A stretch of 64,000 nt of DNA from Cellulosilyticum lentocellum DSM 5427 (GTDB lineage: Bacteria > Bacillota > Clostridia > Lachnospirales > Cellulosilyticaceae). Below are positions 17,081 through 25,240 of the stretch, piece by piece (within the stretch, counting starts at the first letter, position 1; each line of letters begins with the position of its first letter). Both the position numbers and the translations under genes were made by a program. The notes under the pieces were generated by a model, which made no database searches, was not told the origin of the DNA, and saw nothing but the letters and a program-made list of their open reading frames with translations. The stretch covers positions 1,757,001-1,821,000 of the forward strand of contig NC_015275.1 in NCBI RefSeq assembly GCF_000178835.2, given 5' to 3'.

Positions 17081-17986
17081 ATGAACTGGAACTTTTTGTT
17101 AGGCCCTTTAGTAGGTGCTATTATTGGTTATATTACAAATGGTATTGCCATTAAGATGTTATTTAGACCATTAAATCCAATTACTATAGGAGGTTATACA
17201 TTACCTTTTACGCCAGGAGTTATTCCAAAAGAAAAAAAACGTCTTGCCAAAAGTATAGGAAGAGTAGTGAGTAGGGAGCTTTTAAATGAAGAAGTATTTA
17301 GAAAAGCACTATTAAAACCAGAAATATATGAGAGATTAGAAGAAAAGGTAGACTACTATATTGACACGTACCAAGCTAATGACAAAAAATTAGGAGAAAT
17401 AGGAAACGAATTTTTGGGTAAAGAAAGGGCTATTTTTTTATTATGCGAAGCCGAAGAAAATGCCACTTCTCTTATTTATACAAAGGTTGTTAATATGGAA
17501 ATAGGCAAGATCATTGTAGATAAATTAATAGGAACGTTAAAAGGTGGTGCATTAAGCCACTTATTAGGACCTATGAGTTTTCTAGTAAAAGACCAAATGT
17601 TAGATAGTCTAGGTGATAAGATTGAACCGGCTATTTCTCAAATGATTGTAGATGAGGCAGAAGGAATTATAAGACAAGCTGTAGAGGAGGAAAGTAATAA
17701 CCTGAAAGAAACCTCGGTGGGAGATTGGGTAACCAAGCTAGATCCCTATAGAGACATCATCAAAAAAGTAGTCATTAAATCTTATGAAGGTTTGGTAAGG
17801 AATGGGCTTAGTACTGCTCTTGAAAAGTTAGATTTAGCTCAGATGATAGAAGAACGCATTATGGCATTTGATACTTTAGAAATGGAAAATTTAATTCTTG
17901 AGATTATGAATAAAGAACTTAATAGGCTAGTATGGTTAGGTGCTTTACTTGGTGGTATTATGGGGTGTGTAATGAGTTTTTTCTAA
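17081..17986 (+). CDS. DUF445-family membrane protein (YheB-like)
   Basis: A 301-residue protein whose N-terminus (GPLVGAIIGYITNGIAIKML, then FRPLNP) is the signature of the DUF445 family, related to Bacillus YheB. There are hydrophobic segments at both ends (about 5-25 and 280-300) and a helical, charged middle, so a membrane-tethered topology is likely. The family's molecular function is unknown to me. A GGAAAGGATGAGAAAG stretch provides the ribosome site. Confidence 0.8.
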   Translation: MNWNFLLGPLVGAIIGYITNGIAIKMLFRPLNPITIGGYTLPFTPGVIPKEKKRLAKSIGRVVSRELLNEEVFRKALLKPEIYERLEEKVDYYIDTYQANDKKLGEIGNEFLGKERAIFLLCEAEENATSLIYTKVVNMEIGKIIVDKLIGTLKGGALSHLLGPMSFLVKDQMLDSLGDKIEPAISQMIVDEAEGIIRQAVEEESNNLKETSVGDWVTKLDPYRDIIKKVVIKSYEGLVRNGLSTALEKLDLAQMIEERIMAFDTLEMENLILEIMNKELNRLVWLGALLGGIMGCVMSFF

Positions 17987-18138
17987 GAGATAAAAAGTTA
18001 TTTATGATTAGAAAAAGTGCTGATTTTCATAGGGGATAGGCATATTGACTAGAATAGTGTTGAATAAACCTAGGATTAGTGGTAAGATTCAATAAGAGGA
18101 AGTATATAAAGTCGCAATAACAGGAAGGGAGATGGACA

Positions 18139-19131
18139 ATGAGACAGCAAAGAAAATGGGCAGTTTTTCTCATTATGAGTTTAATTGTAAGTACATTTTT
18201 AGTAGGTTGTAATGGGGAGAATGGGCCAAAGCCAACACAGGAAATTGAAAGCCCGTCACCTACCGCCACAGCAGAAACGACAGAAAGTAGCTATAATAGC
18301 GCTTTTGAAAAATATAATAATAATATTACTGAACTAGGGCTAGTTATTAATGCGCCAGATCAGGAAGCCATCAATAGCTTACCTCAAGTAGAAACCTATA
18401 AGCAGATGGATACAAAAGATAATCTAATGATTATACCCAAATATAACGGTTCAAAAATTACAATTAGCAAAGTAGAGTATACAGGTGAACGCTTTATTGC
18501 AAAAGATACCTTATATGCAAAAGAAGGAACACCAGAAGGTTATGGTCTACTTCTGTATGCTGTAAGACCAGAAGGTATTCCACAGATTATGATTACAGTG
18601 ACCTACAAAAATAAAAGTATTGACTATGTTATAGCTGAAGATGGAAAAAATGGTCATGAAGGTATTGAATATCTAAAGCTTGAAACAGATGATATGGGGA
18701 TGCCCCATTCAGGCGAAATGATTACACCTATTCAAGATGCTACATATTTAGAAGGTTTAAATCGTTTTAGTAGTTTTGATGTAGATTTTGATTTAGATGG
18801 TAGCAATGAAACCATTGAGGTCTACTGTCAAGGAGAAATAACAGATGATGGCAGTTATTTTTTAGATGATGGCCAAGTTTGGACCTTAGTTGTCAAAAAA
18901 GGTGATGATATTTATCCGTTATTTGAAAAAAGTTATATTCAATTAGGCGGCTTAGAATATTTAGTTTATATAGATTATAACGATTATGAAAGAGTACATG
19001 TATTAGTTCAGTATAAAGCTGGAGCCGGTATGATGACATTTGATTGTGTTTATGATGAAGAAACTGGTAATTTTAGGCGTGATACAGTTTATGAAGCAAG
19101 TAATATCAACATTTTGAAAGATTGGAAGTAA
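18139..19131 (+). CDS. Predicted lipoprotein of unknown function
   Basis: A 330-residue exported lipoprotein with lipobox LVGC (Cys24) after a hydrophobic signal. A Thr/Ser/Pro-rich spacer (25-55) precedes the folded region. Near residue 215 the segment DVDFDLDGSNE resembles the Asp-rich calcium-binding loops of VCBS/FG-GAP-type repeats. I recognise no family. The RBS is GGAAGGGAG and a strong terminator follows, so it is monocistronic. Confidence 0.7.
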   Translation: MRQQRKWAVFLIMSLIVSTFLVGCNGENGPKPTQEIESPSPTATAETTESSYNSAFEKYNNNITELGLVINAPDQEAINSLPQVETYKQMDTKDNLMIIPKYNGSKITISKVEYTGERFIAKDTLYAKEGTPEGYGLLLYAVRPEGIPQIMITVTYKNKSIDYVIAEDGKNGHEGIEYLKLETDDMGMPHSGEMITPIQDATYLEGLNRFSSFDVDFDLDGSNETIEVYCQGEITDDGSYFLDDGQVWTLVVKKGDDIYPLFEKSYIQLGGLEYLVYIDYNDYERVHVLVQYKAGAGMMTFDCVYDEETGNFRRDTVYEASNINILKDWK

Positions 19132-19136
19132 GATAG

Positions 19137-19178
19137 AAAACTGTGTTTAAAAGTGAGAGCTTTTAAACACAGTTTTTT
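19137..19178 (+). terminator. Terminator of the lipoprotein gene
   Basis: Perfect 17-bp stem (AAAACTGTGTTTAAAAG / CTTTTAAACACAGTTTT) with loop TGAGAG, then TT. Confidence 0.9.
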
Positions 19179-19388
19179 GATGTAATCACATGATAATAGA
19201 TAATAAAGAATTGTAAATAGATGATAAGTGATTTAGTAATAGCAGAAGGTTATGATTTTAAAAGTAAGTCTATAATGTTATGAAAATAAGTCCAAATGAA
19301 ACATGCCTATCAATCAATTGACAATGATTATGTAAACACTTATGATAGAAGAAGTTGTTTTGAGATAAGTGAGAAGGATAGGTGAAGA

Positions 19389-20042
19389 ATGTTGCTAGTT
19401 GTTGGTGGGATGATAGGTCTGGGAAAAACCAGTGTTGCAGAGCTTTTAGGAGAGCATTTTGGAACGGAAGTATTTTATGAAAGTGTAGATAATAATCCAA
19501 TTTTACCTCTTTTTTATACTTCAAGTGAAGAAGAAATAGAAAAGAAAAGATATCCCTTTTTATTACAATTACATTTTTTAGATACACGTTTTAGAAGTAT
19601 TAAAAGTGCATTGTATCATGATAATAACGTACTTGATCGTAGTATTTATGAGGATTGGTATTTTGCTAAAGTTAATAATGACCTAGGAAGAATCTCGGAT
19701 TTAGAATTTCAAATGTATGATCGTTTGTTAGATAATATGATGCAAGAGTTAAAGGAACTTCCTAAGAAAGCACCTGATTTAATGATTTATTTAAAGGGGT
19801 CATTTGAAACAGTGCTATCGCGTATTATGAAACGTGGTAGAAGCTATGAATTAGATGCACAGCTTGAAGCTTATTATAGACAACTATGGGAAGGATATGA
19901 TGAATGGGTGATGAGTCATTATCATGCCAGTGAAGTTGTAGTCATTGATATGGATCGCTATGATGTAGTAAGCCGCAGGGAAGATGCGTTAGAAGTATTA
20001 GCATTAGTAGAAAGCAAATTAAAGATGATTAGAAAAAAATAG
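19389..20042 (+). CDS. Deoxynucleoside kinase
   Basis: A 217-residue enzyme of the dCK/dGK family, which phosphorylates deoxynucleosides for salvage in the cytoplasm. The P-loop GGMIGLGKTS is at residues 6-15, the family motif DRSIYED begins at Asp83, and the Arg-rich lid region MKRGRSYE follows. The length is normal. Whether it prefers deoxyadenosine, deoxyguanosine or deoxycytidine cannot be read from sequence. It lies alone, directly upstream of the S-box leader of metNIQ, without a visible terminator of its own. Confidence 0.87.
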   Translation: MLLVVGGMIGLGKTSVAELLGEHFGTEVFYESVDNNPILPLFYTSSEEEIEKKRYPFLLQLHFLDTRFRSIKSALYHDNNVLDRSIYEDWYFAKVNNDLGRISDLEFQMYDRLLDNMMQELKELPKKAPDLMIYLKGSFETVLSRIMKRGRSYELDAQLEAYYRQLWEGYDEWVMSHYHASEVVVIDMDRYDVVSRREDALEVLALVESKLKMIRKK

Positions 20043-20052
20043 AAATTATTTC

Positions 20053-20081
20053 TTGACTTTTCAAATTAACATGATTATACT
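20053..20081 (+). promoter_or_regulatory. Promoter of the S-box/metNIQ transcript
   Basis: TTGACT (20053-20058), a 17-base spacer and TATACT (20076-20081) place the start near 20088, just before the riboswitch P1 helix. Confidence 0.75.
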
Positions 20082-20098
20082 AAGTATCAATAGAAAAG

Positions 20099-20200
20099 CT
20101 TATCTAGAGAGGTGAAGGGAACAGGCCCTATGATACCTCAGCAACCACACTTAAGTGAAAGGTGCTAATTCCTGCAGGACCTAAGGTTCTGGAAGATAAG
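20099..20200 (+). ncRNA. S-box (SAM-I) riboswitch aptamer
   Basis: The conserved core is present in order: AGAGAGGTGAAGGGA, GGCCC, TGATACCTCAGCAACC, GGTGCTAATTCC. P1 is formed by CTTATCT (20099-20105) and AGATAAG (20194-20200). It senses S-adenosylmethionine and controls the methionine transporter downstream. AGAGAGGT at 20106-20113 can pair with ACCTCTCT (20225-20232) in the 5' arm of the terminator, giving the antiterminator. Confidence 0.95.
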
Positions 20201-20216
20201 GGCGGATGAATCAAAG

Positions 20217-20276
20217 CAAAGTAAACCTCTCTTATTTTTAGTGATCATTAAAAATAAGAGAGGTTTACTTTGTTTC
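20217..20276 (+). terminator. SAM-controlled terminator/attenuator of metNIQ
   Basis: A perfect 24-bp stem (arms 20217-20240 and 20249-20272) with an eight-base loop, ending just before the metN ribosome site. The T-run after it is short (TTTC), so the very long stem may be what makes it work. Confidence 0.85.
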
Positions 20277-20291
20277 TAGAAGGAGGAAAAA

Positions 20292-21305
20292 ATGGAGAAA
20301 GTATTCAATCAGCCAATTATATCTTTACAGAATTTAAGTAAAACCTATTCAGTAGATCAAGGAACATTCACGGCATTAAAAGATGTTAATTTAGATATTT
20401 ATAAAGGAGACATTTATGGCATCATTGGTATGAGTGGCGCTGGAAAAAGTACCCTCGTAAGATGTATTAATTATCTAGAAGAGCCAACCAAAGGTAAAGT
20501 ATACTTTGATGGAAAAGATTTAGGTACATTAAGTGCGGTAGAATTTAGGAAAGCCAGACAGTCTATGAGTATGATTTTTCAACAATTTAATTTGTTAATG
20601 CAACGTACAGCAGAAGATAATGTTTGTTTTCCATTAGAAATTGCAGGTATGAAGAAAAAAGAAGCAAGAGAAAAAGCTAAAGAGTTATTAGCGGTAGTTG
20701 GGTTAAGTGATAAAGCGAAATCATATCCTTCACAGCTTTCAGGAGGGCAGAAGCAAAGAGTAGCCATTGCTAGGGCATTAGCTACTAATCCTAAGGTGCT
20801 TTTATGTGATGAAGCCACATCAGCCTTAGACCCAAGTACAACTCAATCTATTTTAGCATTGCTAAAAGAAATTAATCAGAAGTTTGGTATTACCATTGTT
20901 ATTATTACCCACGAAATGAAGGTTGTAGAGGAGATTTGTTCTCATGTTGCCATTATTGCAGATAGTCAAATTGTAGAGGTTGGAACAGTAGAAGAAGTGT
21001 TCACTCATCCTCAAAGTCAAGTAGGGCAGCAACTCGTTTATCCAAATGGCATGCCACCTAGTCAGTACATAGGCACGAAATGTGCACGCATTATTTTTGA
21101 TGGCAGTTCAGCTTATGATCCAGCTATAGCAAGTATGATTTTAGAGTGTAAAGCTCATGTCAATATTATCTATGCAGATATGAAACAGGTAGGAGATAAA
21201 GCAATGGGACAAATGGTACTTCAATTGCCAGAGGATACAAGTCAAGCAATGCGTGTCTTAGATTACTTAAGACAAAGAGAATTAATTGTAGAGGAGGTTA
21301 TGTAA
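20292..21305 (+). CDS. metN: Methionine ABC transporter ATP-binding protein
   Basis: A 337-residue ABC ATPase. Walker A is GMSGAGKST (within about 44-55), the signature is LSGGQKQR, and Walker B is VLLCDEATSALD. The C-terminal ~85 residues form the NIL domain (from GMPPSQYIG on) that binds methionine and trans-inhibits MetNI importers. AAGGAGG lies nine bases before the ATG. It is the first gene of metN-metI-metQ, one base from metI. The S-box upstream confirms methionine as the substrate. Confidence 0.95.
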   Translation: MEKVFNQPIISLQNLSKTYSVDQGTFTALKDVNLDIYKGDIYGIIGMSGAGKSTLVRCINYLEEPTKGKVYFDGKDLGTLSAVEFRKARQSMSMIFQQFNLLMQRTAEDNVCFPLEIAGMKKKEAREKAKELLAVVGLSDKAKSYPSQLSGGQKQRVAIARALATNPKVLLCDEATSALDPSTTQSILALLKEINQKFGITIVIITHEMKVVEEICSHVAIIADSQIVEVGTVEEVFTHPQSQVGQQLVYPNGMPPSQYIGTKCARIIFDGSSAYDPAIASMILECKAHVNIIYADMKQVGDKAMGQMVLQLPEDTSQAMRVLDYLRQRELIVEEVM

Positions 21306-21306
21306 A

Positions 21307-21966
21307 ATGTGGGATGTTGAAATGATTAAGACCATTACAATAGGGATATTCGAGACCTTATACATGACCTTATTTTCTACTTTATTAGCTTATATGATAG
21401 GTTTACCTTTGGGTATAGCTTTAGTTGTTACAGAAAAAGGAAATTTATTGCCTAGTAAATGGCTTAACAGCATTTTAAATGTGATAGTCAATATAACACG
21501 CTCAGTACCTTTCTTGATTCTACTTATTTTTATTCAACCTTTTACAAGATGGGTGGTGGGAACCACTATAGGGTCAACAGCAACTGTTGTACCTTTAGTT
21601 GTAGCAGCAGCCCCTTTTATCGGGCGAATGGTAGAGTCTTCTATTAAAGAATTAGATCACGGCATTATCGAAGCAGCTCTTTCTATGGGAGCTACACCTT
21701 TTCAAATTATCTGGAAAGTGATGTTACCTGAAACGAAACCTTCTTTATGGATAGGTGCTTCTATTACAGCTACAACTATTTTAGGCTATTCAGCAATGGC
21801 TGGTTTTACAAGTGGTGGTGGACTTGGAGATGTAGCAATTCGTTATGGTGTTCATCGTTATCAAACAGAAGTGATGTTAGTAACGGTAATCTTATTAATT
21901 ATTATCGTTCAATGTATTCAGGGTATAGGAATGAAAATAGCAAAAAAGCAGGATAAAAGAAAATAA
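21307..21966 (+). CDS. metI: Methionine ABC transporter permease
   Basis: A 219-residue permease with five predicted membrane segments and the EAA loop (EAALSMGATPFQIIWKVMLP) that contacts MetN. Length and sequence are typical of MetI. It lies between metN and metQ in the SAM-riboswitch operon. Confidence 0.94.
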   Translation: MWDVEMIKTITIGIFETLYMTLFSTLLAYMIGLPLGIALVVTEKGNLLPSKWLNSILNVIVNITRSVPFLILLIFIQPFTRWVVGTTIGSTATVVPLVVAAAPFIGRMVESSIKELDHGIIEAALSMGATPFQIIWKVMLPETKPSLWIGASITATTILGYSAMAGFTSGGGLGDVAIRYGVHRYQTEVMLVTVILLIIIVQCIQGIGMKIAKKQDKRK

Positions 21967-21993
21967 ATTTTAATGAAAACAGGGGGAAATATA

Positions 21994-22803
21994 ATGAAAA
22001 AATTATTAACTTTAAGTTTAGTATCTATATTATCACTTTCATTTTTTGCGGGGTGTGGTAAAGGCGAAATAAGTAATAAAATTGTTATAGGGGCAACTAC
22101 ATCACCTCATGCAGAAATTTTAGAAGTAGCTAAACCTATTTTAAAAGAAAAGGGCTATGAGCTTGAAATTAAGGAGTTCTCCGATTATTCTCAAATAAAC
22201 TTAACACTTGAAAATAAAGAATTAGATGCTAATTATTTTCAACATAAACCATATTTAGATGATTTTAATAGTAAGAATGGTGGACACCTCGTATCAGTAG
22301 CAGCTATTCATTATGAGCCATTGGGTATTTATCCAGGGAAATCATCTAGTTTAGATGATATCAAAGATGGAGCTAAAATTGCTGTGCCAAATGATACAAC
22401 TAATGAAGCTAGAGCTTTAATGCTTCTTCAAGACCAAGGTATTATTACAGTAGATGAGTCAGCAGGTTTAGCAGCAACTAAAACAGATATTACTTCAAAT
22501 CCGTATAACGTTGAAATTGTAGAGATTGACGCAGCTCAGCTTGTACGTACACTTCAAGACGTGGATTTTGCAGTTATTAATGGTAACTATGCACTTCAAG
22601 GTGGTCTTGATATAGAAGAAGATGCTTTAGCAAAAGAAGCCGCAGATTCTTTTATGGCTCAAACTTATGCTAATATTTTAGCTGTACGTGAAGGCAACGA
22701 AAATAGAGAAGATATTAAAGCACTTATTGAAGCTTTAGGAAGCAAGGAAGTAAAAGACTTTATTGCAGAGAAGTACCAAGGTTCAGTGGTAAGCTTAAAT
22801 TAA
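21994..22803 (+). CDS. metQ: Methionine-binding lipoprotein
   Basis: A 269-residue NlpA/MetQ-family substrate-binding lipoprotein. The signal peptide ends at lipobox FAGC with Cys21. The segments DYSQINLTLENKELDANYF and QHKPYLDDF are typical of MetQ. The ATG at 21994 follows AGGGGGAAA; an in-frame ATG seven codons earlier has no RBS and spoils the signal peptide. It delivers methionine to MetNI at the outer membrane face. Confidence 0.94.
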   Translation: MKKLLTLSLVSILSLSFFAGCGKGEISNKIVIGATTSPHAEILEVAKPILKEKGYELEIKEFSDYSQINLTLENKELDANYFQHKPYLDDFNSKNGGHLVSVAAIHYEPLGIYPGKSSSLDDIKDGAKIAVPNDTTNEARALMLLQDQGIITVDESAGLAATKTDITSNPYNVEIVEIDAAQLVRTLQDVDFAVINGNYALQGGLDIEEDALAKEAADSFMAQTYANILAVREGNENREDIKALIEALGSKEVKDFIAEKYQGSVVSLN

Positions 22804-22805
22804 TG

Positions 22806-22858
22806 AAAAAGAGCTGTTGTATTAGCAATTTTATTTGCTAATACAACAGCTCTTTTTT
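22806..22858 (+). terminator. Terminator of metNIQ
   Basis: A 23-bp perfect stem (AAAAAGAGCTGTTGTATTAG ...) with loop TTTTAT and a T-run. Confidence 0.9.
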
Positions 22859-22927
22859 ATTTAGTACCATGCTATGAGATTAATAACATTAAATAGGAAA
22901 AAATTTGAATTCAACAAAATGACTTAG

Positions 22928-22947
22928 TAGGTGTCTTTACACATGTA
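22928..22947 (+). promoter_or_regulatory. Imperfect palindrome abutting the nad promoter
   Basis: TAGGTGTCTTTACACATGTA has inverted half-sites GGTGT/ACAC(A) and ends exactly where the -35 begins. The half-site recalls NiaR (YrxA) operators of Firmicute NAD genes as I remember them; it needs checking against a NiaR matrix. Confidence 0.4.
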
Positions 22948-22976
22948 TTGATTATTTGAGAGGATGATGTTATATT
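22948..22976 (+). promoter_or_regulatory. Promoter of nadABC
   Basis: TTGATT (22948-22953), a 17-base spacer and TATATT (22971-22976) with an upstream TG (extended -10, TGTTATATT). Confidence 0.65.
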
Positions 22977-22990
22977 AAATAAAGTATAAC
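22969..22990 (+). promoter_or_regulatory. Palindromic candidate operator over the nad -10 and start site
   Basis: A 22-bp inverted repeat with arms GTTATATT and AGTATAAC (7 of 8 paired) around AAATAA. It covers the -10 and the predicted start of transcription, the expected place for a repressor of de novo NAD synthesis. Confidence 0.45.
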
Positions 22991-23010
22991 TTGATAAGTG
23001 AGGCGAGAAA

Positions 23011-23925
23011 ATGAATGTAGTTAATACAATAGAGCAAATTAGGTCTTTAAAAAAACAAAAAAATGCACTTATTGTAGCACATTATTATGTAGATGATGCC
23101 GTGCAAGAAATAGCAGATTACGTAGGAGATTCTTATTATTTAAGCAAAGTATGCATGGATAGACCAGAACAACTGATTATATTTTGCGGTGTTAGATTTA
23201 TGGGGGAAAGTGCTAAGATTCTTAATCCTTATAAACAGGTAGTTATGGCAGAGGAGCATGCTGATTGCCCAATGGCTCATATGATAGAAATAGAAAAGAT
23301 TAGAGAAATGCGAGCTGTTTATAAAGATTTAGCGGTGGTATGCTATATTAACTCAACCACAGAGATTAAAGCAGAAGCCGATGTGATCGTCACTTCCTCT
23401 AATGCTTTAGAGATTGTGGGTCAGCTACCCGAAAAAAATATTTTCTTTATACCAGATGAACATTTAGGTCGTTATATTGCTGAGCAATTACCAGAAAAAA
23501 ATTTCATTTTTAATGATGGTTTTTGTCATGTACATACAAGTATTACAGTAGAAAGTTTAAAGACTGCTATGGCTGCGCAACCAGAGGCCAAGGTTCTAGT
23601 TCATCCTGAGTGCCCTAAAGTCATTACAGAATTAGCAGATTATGTAGGAAGCACTTCAGGTATTATTGATTACGCTACTCATGACCCTGCTGAGAAATTT
23701 ATTATTGGGACTGAAATGGGTATTCTATATGAACTTAAAAAGAAAAATCCTCACAAGCAATTTTATGCCGTAGGTCACAGACAATTTTGTCCTAATATGA
23801 AACGCATTAGTTTAGAGGATGTCTACCATGCCCTAGATACATTAAAGCATCCTATTGAATTAGACGAAGAAATGAGAAGAAAGGCAGAAGGTGCTCTTAG
23901 TAAGATGCATCAATTGGCAAAATAA
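23011..23925 (+). CDS. nadA: Quinolinate synthase
   Basis: A 304-residue [4Fe-4S] enzyme that condenses iminoaspartate with dihydroxyacetone phosphate to quinolinate. Family blocks are visible: VAHYYVDDAVQE near the N-terminus, HADCPM, CYINSTTEIKAEADV, HPECP and FCPNMKRI. The Cys residues of DCPM, PECP and CPNM are the expected three cluster ligands. It is first in nadA-nadB-nadC, the complete aspartate route to nicotinate mononucleotide. The RBS is AGTGAGGCGAG. Confidence 0.95.
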   Translation: MNVVNTIEQIRSLKKQKNALIVAHYYVDDAVQEIADYVGDSYYLSKVCMDRPEQLIIFCGVRFMGESAKILNPYKQVVMAEEHADCPMAHMIEIEKIREMRAVYKDLAVVCYINSTTEIKAEADVIVTSSNALEIVGQLPEKNIFFIPDEHLGRYIAEQLPEKNFIFNDGFCHVHTSITVESLKTAMAAQPEAKVLVHPECPKVITELADYVGSTSGIIDYATHDPAEKFIIGTEMGILYELKKKNPHKQFYAVGHRQFCPNMKRISLEDVYHALDTLKHPIELDEEMRRKAEGALSKMHQLAK

Positions 23926-23926
23926 A

Positions 23927-25240
23927 ATGAAACAAGCATATGATGTAGTCATTGTAGGGACAGGTGTTTCAGGATTATTTTGTGCACTTCATTTACCTGA
24001 GACTGTAAACATCTTAATGATTACCAAAGGTCAATTAGAAGAAAGTAACTCTTTTTTAGCACAAGGGGGCATTTGTGTTTTAAAAGATGCAGGGGATTTT
24101 GAAAGTTATGTAGAAGATACCTTAAAAGCAGGAAAATATGAAAATGATAGAACAGCTGTAGAAACCATGATTCGAGAATCTAGAGAAATCATTAATGAGT
24201 TAATTGCTTTAGGTGTAGATTTTGACAAGGAAAAAGGTGAACTAGTTTACACAAAAGAAGCAGCACACAGCACGAATCGCATTTTACATCACAAAGATGT
24301 AACAGGAAAAGAAATTACAAGTAAACTTTTAGCTGCCGTTAAACAAAGAGCTAATATCGAGATATTAGAACAATGTACACTAGTAGATTTGATTAAAAAT
24401 AATAAAACAGCATATGGTGTAATGGTCTATTATAAAGGAAGTTACCATGCCGTTTATGCCAAGGATATTGTACTTGCTACAGGTGGTATAGGGGGTATTT
24501 TTAAAGCAAGCACCAATTTTTCACATCTAACAGGTGATGGAGTAGCTATTGCATTAAAACATCAGATACAAGTAGCAGATATTCACTACATCCAGATTCA
24601 TCCTACAACCCTCTATAGTCAAAAACAAGGGAAACGCTTTTTAATCTCTGAGGCTGTACGAGGAGAAGGCGCGTATTTGCTCAATCCTAAAGGAGAACGT
24701 TTTGTAGATGAGTTATTGCCAAGAGATATTGTATCAGCTAGAGTAAGTGAAGAAATGCTTAAATTTCAAACAGATCATGTGTACTTAAGTGTGAAGCACT
24801 TAGATGGAGAATATATTAAAAAGCGCTTTCCTAATATATATGAGGCTTGTAAAGAAGAAGGGTATGATTTAACCAAAGAGGATATTCCTGTTACACCAGC
24901 TCAACACTATTTTATGGGTGGTATTGCAGTTGACCTTAGGGGAAGAACATCACTTAAACATTTATATGCGGTTGGAGAAACAAGCCGTACAGGTGTACAT
25001 GGAGCTAATCGTCTAGCAAGTAATTCACTTTTGGAAGGTTTAGTATTTGCTAAAAAAGTTGCACTCGATATAAAAGCAAGTGATATGTTTTTGGCCAAAG
25101 GGCCTATAGGGATTCCTATCATTGAGGAATCTATAGAAGAGATAAAAGCAAATTACGAGACTCTTTTATTAGAAGCAATCAAAAGAAAGGATGAAAATTT
25201 TTATGTTAGATGGTTTCATAAACAATATAAATGTGGATGA
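23927..25240 (+). CDS. nadB: L-aspartate oxidase (short form)
   Basis: A 437-residue FAD enzyme that oxidises aspartate to iminoaspartate for NadA. The N-terminal dinucleotide fold is VVIVGTGVSGLF. Succinate-dehydrogenase-type catalytic motifs follow: SEAVRGEGAYLLN, PAQHYFMGGI, and HGANRLASNSLLEGL near the C-terminus. It lacks most of the C-terminal helical domain of the ~530-540-residue E. coli and B. subtilis enzymes, ending about 50 residues after the last FAD motif. The start ATG is one base after the nadA stop; no good RBS is seen, so translation is probably coupled. Confidence 0.92.
   Translation: MKQAYDVVIVGTGVSGLFCALHLPETVNILMITKGQLEESNSFLAQGGICVLKDAGDFESYVEDTLKAGKYENDRTAVETMIRESREIINELIALGVDFDKEKGELVYTKEAAHSTNRILHHKDVTGKEITSKLLAAVKQRANIEILEQCTLVDLIKNNKTAYGVMVYYKGSYHAVYAKDIVLATGGIGGIFKASTNFSHLTGDGVAIALKHQIQVADIHYIQIHPTTLYSQKQGKRFLISEAVRGEGAYLLNPKGERFVDELLPRDIVSARVSEEMLKFQTDHVYLSVKHLDGEYIKKRFPNIYEACKEEGYDLTKEDIPVTPAQHYFMGGIAVDLRGRTSLKHLYAVGETSRTGVHGANRLASNSLLEGLVFAKKVALDIKASDMFLAKGPIGIPIIEESIEEIKANYETLLLEAIKRKDENFYVRWFHKQYKCG

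Noticed and set aside
18027-18269. Minus-strand open frame overlapping the lipoprotein start
   Set aside because: It is antisense to a convincing signal peptide and its RBS, and has no RBS or domain of its own; typical shadow frame.
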